In this document: piece by piece, positions 20,335 through 26,918 of the stretch | How positions within the stretch are numbered: the stretch's first letter is position 1 | Layout of the letters: the number at the start of each line of letters is the position of its first letter | NCBI GenBank assembly: GCA_030531025.1 | Contig: JAUMTV010000001.1 | Span: 29,175-93,174 of the forward strand | DNA length: 64,000 bases | Direction of reading: 5' to 3' | Origin: Turicibacter sp. | GTDB lineage: Bacteria > Bacillota > Bacilli > MOL361 > Turicibacteraceae | Made by a program: the position numbers and the translations under genes | Notes under the pieces: model-generated | Database searches by the model: none | What the model saw: only the letters and a program-made list of their open reading frames with translations | Told to the model about the DNA's origin: nothing

Positions 20335-20508
20335 TCATTTCAATTGATAAGCAATAACTTCTAAAAAAGGAATAATCGTTTGAGGTTTAAAACTTTCTAG
20401 CGCTACGTCTAAATCAATGAAGCATAGTCCTAATAATCCAATTCCAAAAAAATAAACACCGATTAAACAACGATATGAGTAAATAGTTAAACAAATTTTA
20501 TTAAACAT
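20335..20508 (-). CDS. SOS-controlled 57-residue membrane protein, divergent from lexA
   Basis: A small gene I do not recognise as a named family. The product has a short basic N-terminus, one strong membrane helix (about residues 13-33, YRCLIGVYFFGIGLLGLCFI) and a 24-residue tail. I start at the ATG at 20508, with GAGGG upstream; the frame extends further 5' but without a ribosome-binding site and across the promoter. A perfect TTGACA-N17-TATAAT promoter with a LexA box in its spacer lies just upstream. It occupies the place of yneA, the SOS division inhibitor of B. subtilis, but has no LysM domain. A role as a division inhibitor is inference. Confidence 0.75.
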   Translation of the reverse strand: MFNKICLTIYSYRCLIGVYFFGIGLLGLCFIDLDVALESFKPQTIIPFLEVIAYQLK

Positions 20509-20525
20509 CTTAATCCCTCTTTTTA

Positions 20526-20599
20526 AAACAAATGTTCGATTTACAAATTTCATTATATTAGAACATTCGTTCGATGTCAACAAAAAAGAACAAACGTTT
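20526..20599. promoter_or_regulatory. Three LexA boxes between the small SOS gene and lexA
   Basis: Three sites fit the Gram-positive LexA box GAAC-N4-GTTC. Box A, AAAC-AAAT-GTTC, is at 20526-20537. Box B, a perfect GAAC-ATTC-GTTC, is at 20561-20572. Box C, GAAC-AAAC-GTTT, is at 20588-20599. Box B lies in the spacer of the minus-strand promoter, box A just downstream of its start point, and box C abuts and overlaps the lexA -35. LexA should repress both directions. Confidence 0.85.
20552..20580 (-). promoter_or_regulatory. Consensus promoter of the small SOS gene
   Basis: Minus strand TTGACA (20575-20580) and TATAAT (20552-20557), spacer exactly 17 bases. Both hexamers match the sigma-A consensus perfectly. 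A LexA box occupies the spacer. Confidence 0.88.
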
Positions 20600-20626
20600 G
20601 CCTTATTCACCATTTACTGTTATAAT
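20598..20626 (+). promoter_or_regulatory. lexA promoter
   Basis: TTGCCT (20598-20603) and TATAAT (20621-20626) separated by 17 bases, overlapping LexA box C. It implies autoregulation. Confidence 0.8.
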
Positions 20627-20657
20627 TAATTTATCAAATGGAAGGAGGTCAGAGAAC

Positions 20658-21308
20658 ATGAAACCTATCACTAAACGCCAACAAGCAATTCTTGATTTTA
20701 TTAAAGAAGAAGTTGATAAACGTGGCTATCCACCAAGTGTTCGCGAAATCGGACTAGCTGTTGGATTATCCTCAACTGCTTCAGTTCACAATCAATTAAA
20801 CCAACTTGAAAAAAAGGGACTAATCCGAAAAGATAAGTCAACGACACGAGGAATTGTCATTTTATCGCCCGAATCTAAAGAAGAAGAAACGAAAAAAGCT
20901 TCAAATGTGATTGAATTAAAATCGGTGATTAATGTTCCGGTCATTGGTAAAGTAACAGCAGGAACTCCAATTGAAGCAATTGAGAATCCTGATGATTTCT
21001 TTCCCCTTCCGACACATTTAATTCCAACAAACCAACAAGTATTTATGTTAAATGTTCGTGGTGACTCAATGATTAATGCTGGAATTCATGATGGTGACCA
21101 AATTATTGTTCAACAACAACAAGATGCTTTAAATGGTGATATTGTTGTTGCCATGTTAGAAGAAGATCATGAAGTAACTGTGAAGCGTTTCTTTAAAGAA
21201 TCAGACTATATTCGTTTACAGCCTGAAAATGACTTATTAGAACCGATTATTGCTAAAAATGTAACAATTGTGGGAAAAGTCATTGGCTTATTTAGAACAA
21301 TGCATTAA
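20658..21308 (+). CDS. lexA: SOS repressor LexA
   Basis: Repressor of the DNA-damage response that self-cleaves when stimulated by RecA filaments. 216 residues. The N-terminal winged helix (about 1-65) contains the recognition segment SSTASVHNQLNQLEKKG. The cleavage site is A101-G102. Catalytic residues are S137 (GDSM) and K176 (TVKRF). The ATG at 20658, with GGAGG upstream, gives the usual MxxxTKRQQ.IL start. It is divergent from the small SOS gene and ynzC, as lexA is from yneA in Bacillus. Confidence 0.97.
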   Translation: MKPITKRQQAILDFIKEEVDKRGYPPSVREIGLAVGLSSTASVHNQLNQLEKKGLIRKDKSTTRGIVILSPESKEEETKKASNVIELKSVINVPVIGKVTAGTPIEAIENPDDFFPLPTHLIPTNQQVFMLNVRGDSMINAGIHDGDQIIVQQQQDALNGDIVVAMLEEDHEVTVKRFFKESDYIRLQPENDLLEPIIAKNVTIVGKVIGLFRTMH

Positions 21309-21327
21309 TTCTACTCTTCATCAAATG

Positions 21328-21375
21328 AAAGACATATTGTTAGAACTGATTAAAGACTAATAATATGTCTTTTTT
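21328..21375 (+). terminator. Terminator after lexA
   Basis: AAAGACATATT at 21328-21338 pairs with AATATGTCTTT near 21362, followed by a T-run. The loop is long (about 24 bases). Confidence 0.6.
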
Positions 21376-21445
21376 CTTTACAAACTTTTATATCGATACA
21401 CTTTCTTTTAGTATTCCTATCTTTTCTCATCATTGAATCATCAAA

Positions 21446-21474
21446 TTGACAAATACTTCAAAACAATATAAAAT
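21446..21474 (+). promoter_or_regulatory. Sigma-A promoter for the nitroreductase gene
   Basis: TTGACA (21446-21451) and TAAAAT (21469-21474) with a 17-base spacer, 40 bases before the ATG. Confidence 0.75.
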
Positions 21475-21514
21475 CGGTTTAATATTAAATGAATGTTATA
21501 AAGGAGACAGAGTC

Positions 21515-22153
21515 ATGGCAAATTTAGATTTTATCTATCAGCGTAAAAGTGTACGACAATTTAAAGATACTAAAATTCCTAAAAATGATATTCTTGAACT
21601 GTTAAAAGCAGCAACTTATGCACCCTCACCTAAACATCAGCAAAACTGGCATTTCGTCATCCTGCAAAATAAAGATCTCATTCATAAAATGGCAGATATC
21701 GTCACTGAAAGTCATCAAAACATTGGGAATCTTGCTAAAAATGAAAAAGATTATAAAAGACATATGAGCGTGATTAATTATTACACTTGTTTTAAACATG
21801 CACCAGTTGTCATCTTAGTCTATGGATGTGAGTATAACATGATTGAATATAAAATTTTAAAAGAAAATGATGCGCCTCAAGAAATACTAGACGTTTTAGT
21901 TTCACCACAGTCTGGTGCTCAAGCCATTGGAGCTGCCGTTGAAAACTTCTTATTAGCTGCCACTGAAATGGGATATGGAACCTGCTATATGACTGGACCA
22001 ACTCATGCAAAAAAACAGATTGAAGCATTAATTGGATTTGAAAAAGAAGGATATGAGTTAATGTCTATGATTTCATTAGGTGTACCTGAAGAAAACACAC
22101 CACCACAACCTCCACGCAAACCATTAGAAGATGTCATCACCTTTATCGATTAG
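21515..22153 (+). CDS. Nitroreductase family protein
   Basis: A 212-residue FMN-dependent oxidoreductase of the nitroreductase superfamily. The phosphate-contacting start RKSVRQF is at residues 10-16, followed by AATYAPSPKHQQNW, the usual flavin-binding stretch. The second half has the GAAVENFLLAATEMGYGTCY helix seen in the family, here split over about 20 residues. Substrate cannot be told from sequence. The ATG at 21515 follows AAGGAG. It is a single-gene unit with its own promoter and terminator, at the start of the accessory stretch before miaA. Confidence 0.88.
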   Translation: MANLDFIYQRKSVRQFKDTKIPKNDILELLKAATYAPSPKHQQNWHFVILQNKDLIHKMADIVTESHQNIGNLAKNEKDYKRHMSVINYYTCFKHAPVVILVYGCEYNMIEYKILKENDAPQEILDVLVSPQSGAQAIGAAVENFLLAATEMGYGTCYMTGPTHAKKQIEALIGFEKEGYELMSMISLGVPEENTPPQPPRKPLEDVITFID

Positions 22154-22158
22154 TCTAT

Positions 22159-22195
22159 AAAAAAGCTTGCCTCATTTAGTTTGGCGAGCTTTTTT
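22159..22195 (+). terminator. Terminator after the nitroreductase gene
   Basis: GCTTGCC at 22165-22171 pairs with GGCGAGC at 22183-22189, followed by seven Ts. Confidence 0.8.
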
Positions 22196-22272
22196 CTTTA
22201 TATGACTATTGCATTTAGTTCATAAAAAAAGAGACCATCGATTAAAAGTAGATAATCAAGGTAATATATTGT

Positions 22273-22327
22273 AAATAAAAGCCTGTATCGTGAATTACTT
22301 TATAAGTTACGATACAGGCTTTTATTA
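22273..22327. terminator. Strong isolated hairpin, probable bidirectional terminator
   Basis: AATAAAAGCCTGTATCGT pairs with ACGATACAGGCTTTTATT around a loop of about 18 bases. The stem is about 18 perfect pairs with A/T tracts on both sides. No gene ends directly at it; it lies between the nitroreductase terminator and the APH-fold gene. The rest of the 307-base gap (22154-22460) holds a TGTTATGAT extended -10 for the next gene at 22424-22432. Confidence 0.6.
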
Positions 22328-22460
22328 TTAGTTTCAATTTTTGGATACATAAATTATAAACTTGATTCTATTTAATACAAATAAATAATATTCTAACTCA
22401 TTATCGGTATTAAATGGTAATTGTGTTATGATAGTTTTATAGATATAAGGGGGATATAAT

Positions 22461-23411
22461 ATGGAGTCAATTTTAAATGATTTAAAAGATTTAAAAATAA
22501 TTAAAGATACACAATTTAGCCAATTAGATAATGTCGCTAATCATAGTCTGATCTATTTATTAAATGGAGTTGAAGGGCCTCTTATTTTAAAAGAGATACA
22601 ACAATCATGGTTAAATGAAAGTAAGTTAAACGCACAAGGAAACTTTGTAAATAATATGAGACAAAATGGAGTTCCCTTTTCAAAAATATTTCAATTTGAA
22701 GACCGAAATTATTTTCTTAAAAAGAATGGTCGATTATTTACTTTAGAAACATATGTAGAAGGTATTGAAAAAGATACCTTCACTAAAGATGTCTGTGTTT
22801 CTTTGGCAAAATTCCTAGGGAAACTTCATCGAATAAGTGAGAAGCTTAATCTTAAGTTTGGCTACGATGGCCCTTGGTCTGTTGAGTATGAACAAAATGT
22901 ATTCAATAGTTCTATTTGTGAAAAAGAAGAGCTGTTCACACAAACGATAGATTGCTTAAGTGATTTAAATTATGATAAAGATGTATTAAATGAGGCTATG
23001 AATCTTTTTAAGCGAAAGATGATGGAATTAAAAAATGATTTACACTCATTACCTAAAGGTGCCGTTCAAGGGGATTTAAGTTTAGATAATACTCGGTTTA
23101 ATGAAAGCCAGGAAATAATTGGAGCTTTTGATTACAATATAGCAGCTGATGAAGTATATATTTGGGATTTTGTAAATCAAATTGCATGGTATCAGGAATT
23201 TATACAAGAAGATATTGATTTGAAACCTGTAATGATTTCGGCGTATAAAGAGGAACGCCCAATTATAGATAAGGAAAGGATAATCTTAGATAAGTGGCTT
23301 GATTTTGTGAAATGTACGAGACATTCTAAAGTTATAGCGGTTCAATACTACGCTAAACAAGGGGATATAGAAAAAGTAACTACATATTTAAAGCAATTTC
23401 TTTCTTGTTAA
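22461..23411 (+). CDS. APH-fold phosphotransferase family protein
   Basis: A 316-residue protein with the aminoglycoside/choline kinase fold. The catalytic loop is QGDLSLDN at 203-210: the aspartate (D205) and asparagine (N210) are kept but the usual leading histidine is Q203. The metal-binding aspartate follows in GAFDYN (D224). The N-terminal lobe has LILKEIQ, with a plausible ATP-contacting lysine. Substrate is unknown; members phosphorylate antibiotics, choline, homoserine or similar. It is not evidence of drug resistance. It stands alone, next to transposon debris, so horizontal acquisition is possible. Confidence 0.75.
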   Translation: MESILNDLKDLKIIKDTQFSQLDNVANHSLIYLLNGVEGPLILKEIQQSWLNESKLNAQGNFVNNMRQNGVPFSKIFQFEDRNYFLKKNGRLFTLETYVEGIEKDTFTKDVCVSLAKFLGKLHRISEKLNLKFGYDGPWSVEYEQNVFNSSICEKEELFTQTIDCLSDLNYDKDVLNEAMNLFKRKMMELKNDLHSLPKGAVQGDLSLDNTRFNESQEIIGAFDYNIAADEVYIWDFVNQIAWYQEFIQEDIDLKPVMISAYKEERPIIDKERIILDKWLDFVKCTRHSKVIAVQYYAKQGDIEKVTTYLKQFLSC

Positions 23412-23532
23412 AATATATTGTTTTTAATTATAAGAACTTTTAAAATATTGATAATATAGCAAAAGCAGACATTGTAAAGATGCCTGCTTTTTTAATATCC
23501 CAAAATAAAACTCAAACTAAAGAAAGTGACTT

Positions 23533-23739
23533 TTATAATCTTGATAGTTTTCCTAACAACAACGCATTATCTTTTTTTAACTTTTTATTCTCTTCCTCTA
23601 ACGATTGTATCCGTCTCTTTAATGATTCAATCACTTTATCCTTGGATAACTCACTAAAACTCTGTTTTGGAGCTATAGCAGTTATCCTTTTATTTTGTTC
23701 TTTTATCGCCTCATTGTTAGAAAAACAATAAAGTACCAC
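23533..23739 (-). pseudogene. Remnant of a Tn554-type tnpC (DUF6262-like) C-terminus
   Basis: A 68-codon frame ending in a lysine- and glutamate-rich coiled coil (LKRRIQSLEEENKKLKKDN). This resembles the C-terminal tail of TnpC/DUF6262 proteins of Tn554-like transposons. It directly follows, in another frame, a fragment of a TnpA-like recombinase, the same gene order as in Tn554 (tnpA-tnpB-tnpC). The intervening tnpB and most of both genes are missing. Coiled coils are weakly diagnostic, so the call leans on the neighbour. Confidence 0.5.
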
Positions 23740-23963
23740 AACAGATAACAGTAAGTTCGGATGGTATTAGGTGCTACTTCTCGTTCTGCTCTCCCTTATA
23801 TCATATTCAAATATTCTTTCACATAAGGAATGAAATTGAGTTCATCATCCATCAGATAATACATTTGCCCTAAATCAGTTTGCGCTTCTACAATTCTAAT
23901 TTTTTGATACCATTTTTGTTTTAAAACATGCTGTGCCATCTGATATAGATACCTCTCTTTCAC
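23703..23963 (-). pseudogene. Remnant of a Tn554-type tyrosine recombinase tnpA (N-terminus)
   Basis: The minus-strand frame from the ATG at 23939 (or the GTG at 23963) reads VLKQKWYQKIRIVEAQ, then DDELNFIPYVKEYLNMI, a TAA stop at 23796-23798, then in the same frame AEREVAPNTIRTYCYLLWYF. The last part is the core-binding (SAM-like) domain signature of tyrosine recombinases, preceded by the beta-rich leader seen in Tn554 TnpA. The stop interrupts it, and the catalytic domain is absent. It is therefore a truncated, decayed copy. Confidence 0.65.
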
Positions 23964-24039
23964 TTAATCAATAATCTTATTATGCGTAATTTACTTCGCT
24001 TTATGTATCTGAACCATCTATTTTTAAAAAGTTATTTAA

Positions 24040-24083
24040 CATAAAAAAGAGAAGCAATCTTTAACTTAGATTACTTCTCTTAC
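24040..24083 (-). terminator. Terminator after miaA
   Basis: AAGAGAAGCAATCT pairs with AGATTACTTCTCTT; on the minus strand a T-run follows. Confidence 0.8.
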
Positions 24084-24121
24084 TATTAATTTTTATCTAC
24101 TATTAACAATACGTCTCCTTT

Positions 24122-25042
24122 TTATTGATTTTTAATATAAGTTAATACTTCATTAACCGTCTGATCAAAATCATTCACATTAACATGAAACCACGTCACA
24201 TCCATTTGATTATTAAACCATGTATACTGACGTTTAGCATAGCGACGTGAATTACGCTTAATCAATTCCTTACTTTCTTCTAAAGAGATTAAGCCCTTAA
24301 AATAGTCATAAAGTTCCTTATATCCAATGGCACGAATGGACTGCGCATTTTCAGGGATGTTTCGGTCAAATAAAGATTTTACTTCTTCGACAAGCCCGGT
24401 TTCATACATCACATCCACTCGTTTATTAATACGATCATATAAAATAGCACGATCATCAGTTAATCCAATCAAACACGCATCATAAATCATCTTATGTTCT
24501 TGACGCTCAATCATTTCTGATTTTTTAACACCTGATGTCTCATAAATCTCAAGTGCACGAATGACACGTTTACGATTATTCGGATGAATCTCTTTAGCTC
24601 CAGCTTCATCAATGGCAGCTAATTTAGCATGGAGTTCTTCATTCGTCAAATCACCATACTTTTCTTCATCTACTTCTTTTGATTCTGACTCACTAGCAAA
24701 TTCATAATCATATAAGACACTTTTAATATAAAGCCCGGTTCCACCTACAATGATTGGAAGTTTTCCACGTGATTGAATCTCTGCAATTTTAGCGCGAACG
24801 GTTTGTTGAAAAGCTGCAACAGAATAAGGTTCATCAGGATTTTTTTCATCAATCAGATGATGTGGAATTCCTTGACGCTCTTCTAACGTTGCTTTGGCTG
24901 TTCCAATATCCATTGCACGATAAATTTGCATCGAATCACCGCTAATAATTTCACCATTCAATTGCTTCGCTAATTCAATACTCATCTTTGTTTTCCCAAC
25001 CGCTGTCGGTCCAACGATACATAATATATCCATTTTATTCAC
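24122..25042 (-). CDS. miaA: tRNA dimethylallyltransferase MiaA
   Basis: Adds a dimethylallyl group to N6 of A37 in tRNAs reading UNN codons; MiaB (31067-32575) then methylthiolates the product. 306 residues. P-loop GPTAVGKT at 11-18, followed by GDSMQIYRAMDIGTAK; the central TGLYIKSVLYD region and the C-terminal RRYAKRQYTWF are conserved. It is directly adjacent to the mutL stop, so mutS-mutL-miaA form one operon. Confidence 0.95.
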   Translation of the reverse strand: MNKMDILCIVGPTAVGKTKMSIELAKQLNGEIISGDSMQIYRAMDIGTAKATLEERQGIPHHLIDEKNPDEPYSVAAFQQTVRAKIAEIQSRGKLPIIVGGTGLYIKSVLYDYEFASESESKEVDEEKYGDLTNEELHAKLAAIDEAGAKEIHPNNRKRVIRALEIYETSGVKKSEMIERQEHKMIYDACLIGLTDDRAILYDRINKRVDVMYETGLVEEVKSLFDRNIPENAQSIRAIGYKELYDYFKGLISLEESKELIKRNSRRYAKRQYTWFNNQMDVTWFHVNVNDFDQTVNEVLTYIKNQ

Positions 25043-26911
25043 CTACATCACACGTTTAAACAATTTTTCTATTTCATACTTCGTAATTTTTACGATAATT
25101 GGCCGCCCATGTGGGCATGTATACGGCTGCTCACAATAACAAAGGCTTTGCAGCAGCTCCTTAATTTCATAATCATTAATATATTGGTTAGCTTTAATTG
25201 AACCTTTACAACTCATCATAATCGCAACCGATTCACGTAGTTTCCCAATATCAACTTTATTATCTAAAATAATTTGATGTAAAATTGTTTCAACAATTAA
25301 CTTGGCATCTAACTTTTGTGCCCAAACTGGAATTGAACGAACGACTAATGATTGACCACCAAACTCTTCAATTTCAAACCCAAACTTAATTAAAGAAGGC
25401 AGAGCTTCTTTTAAAAGTAGAAGTTCATTTGCTGCATATTTTAACACAATAGGAATTAATAACTCGACACTATCTCCACTAACATCAGCTAATGAGCGAT
25501 AGTTTTTTTCATACTGAACGCGCTCCATTGCAGCATGTTGATCGACAATAAATAATCCTTCTTCATTTTGAGCTAATAAATAAGTCCCATGTAGTTGTCC
25601 AATATAATACAAATCTAATGTCGCTTCTTTCGTTTTAGTTGGTGCAACTACCTTAAGCTCTTCTCTTTCTGGCTGATTGAAGGCTACCTCTTCATGTTTT
25701 TGAATAGGCTTTTTCACACTTACCTCTGTTTCTTCATCGCTTTCTCTAACTTCTTCAATCAGCGAATCTGTTGAACCTGAGATAACTGTCTCTTTCACTG
25801 ATGGTAACGACTGAGTCATCACAGATGGTGTTAAACGAGTAGGCGCTTGAAAACTTAATGTTTGTTGAATTGGTTTTACGACTTCCTTAATTCCCTCAGT
25901 CTGTAACTCAGTTTGCGGAATATACTCAACAGCTCCTAGTACCTTTTTAATTTCTGTATAAATAAATGTTTTTAAAGCTTCTTCTTGTGAGAATCGAACT
26001 TCTAATTTAGCAGGATGAACATTGACATCGACAAGAATTGGATCTAATTTCAAATTAAGTACAACAATTGGATACTTATCTTTTGGTAATAGCGTATGAT
26101 ATGCCTCTAAAATTGAGCGCATTAAGCTATAATTTCGAATCGCACGACCATTTACAATAATCGTCATATAGTTTCGAGACGCACGATTGATAATCGGATC
26201 ACTAATAAAACCTGAAATTTCATAAGCATCACTTTTCGCTGAGAAAGGAATCATTTTTTTAGCAATATCAAATCCATAGACGCTAGCAATCACACTTTGT
26301 AAATTATTTTGACCATTGGTTTGAAAAAGCAGACGCTGATTATTAAATAATTTAAAAGCTATCTCAGGGTGTGAAAGAGCAATCTTGTTAATATAATCGG
26401 TAATATGACTCAGTTCGGTATTTAATGATTTAATATGCTTTAAGCGAGCCGGTGTATTGAAGAACAGGTGATTCACTTCCATCTCCGTTCCTTTACGCAT
26501 AACACCTGGCTTAGACGATAAAACCTCCCCGCCTTTAATATTTAAATGTAGCCCGCTACTCACTCCATCAGATGTTTTAACATGAACATCTGAAACAGAA
26601 GCAATCGAGGGAAGGGCCTCACCACGAAATCCTAGCGTTTGAATTCGAAAAATATCATACTGTGTTTTAACTTTACTTGTTGCATGGCGTTCAAAAGCAA
26701 GATGAGCATCTTCTTCGCTCATCCCCTCTCCATTATCAATGACTTTAATTTGGCGAACACCTGAATCTTGTAAATGAATTTCGATATTCGTACTTTGGGC
26801 ATCAATCGCATTTTCAAGCAACTCTTTTACAACAGAAGCGGGACGTTCAATCACTTCTCCCGCTGCAATCATATTGGCCAGTTGCTCACTCATACGCTGT
26901 ATTTTTCCCAT
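25043..26911 (-). CDS. mutL: DNA mismatch repair protein MutL
   Basis: Couples mismatch recognition by MutS to strand incision. 622 residues. The GHKL ATPase has ELLENAIDAQ and GFRGEALPSI. The C-terminal domain has the endonuclease metal motif DQHAAMERVQYE and CPHGRP, typical of organisms without MutH. A variable acidic linker (about 330-440) joins the two. The gene begins 7 bases after mutS. Confidence 0.95.
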   Translation of the reverse strand: MGKIQRMSEQLANMIAAGEVIERPASVVKELLENAIDAQSTNIEIHLQDSGVRQIKVIDNGEGMSEEDAHLAFERHATSKVKTQYDIFRIQTLGFRGEALPSIASVSDVHVKTSDGVSSGLHLNIKGGEVLSSKPGVMRKGTEMEVNHLFFNTPARLKHIKSLNTELSHITDYINKIALSHPEIAFKLFNNQRLLFQTNGQNNLQSVIASVYGFDIAKKMIPFSAKSDAYEISGFISDPIINRASRNYMTIIVNGRAIRNYSLMRSILEAYHTLLPKDKYPIVVLNLKLDPILVDVNVHPAKLEVRFSQEEALKTFIYTEIKKVLGAVEYIPQTELQTEGIKEVVKPIQQTLSFQAPTRLTPSVMTQSLPSVKETVISGSTDSLIEEVRESDEETEVSVKKPIQKHEEVAFNQPEREELKVVAPTKTKEATLDLYYIGQLHGTYLLAQNEEGLFIVDQHAAMERVQYEKNYRSLADVSGDSVELLIPIVLKYAANELLLLKEALPSLIKFGFEIEEFGGQSLVVRSIPVWAQKLDAKLIVETILHQIILDNKVDIGKLRESVAIMMSCKGSIKANQYINDYEIKELLQSLCYCEQPYTCPHGRPIIVKITKYEIEKLFKRVM

Positions 26912-26918
26912 ACGTCAC

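Noticed and set aside
22461..23411. Calling the APH-fold gene an aminoglycoside-resistance gene
   Set aside because: Only the kinase fold is supported; the catalytic-loop His is replaced and no antibiotic-specific signature is visible.
23480..23731. 83-codon open frame on the plus strand across the transposon remnant
   Set aside because: It is the antisense shadow of the TnpC-like coiled coil, with serine/phenylalanine-rich composition and no ribosome-binding site.
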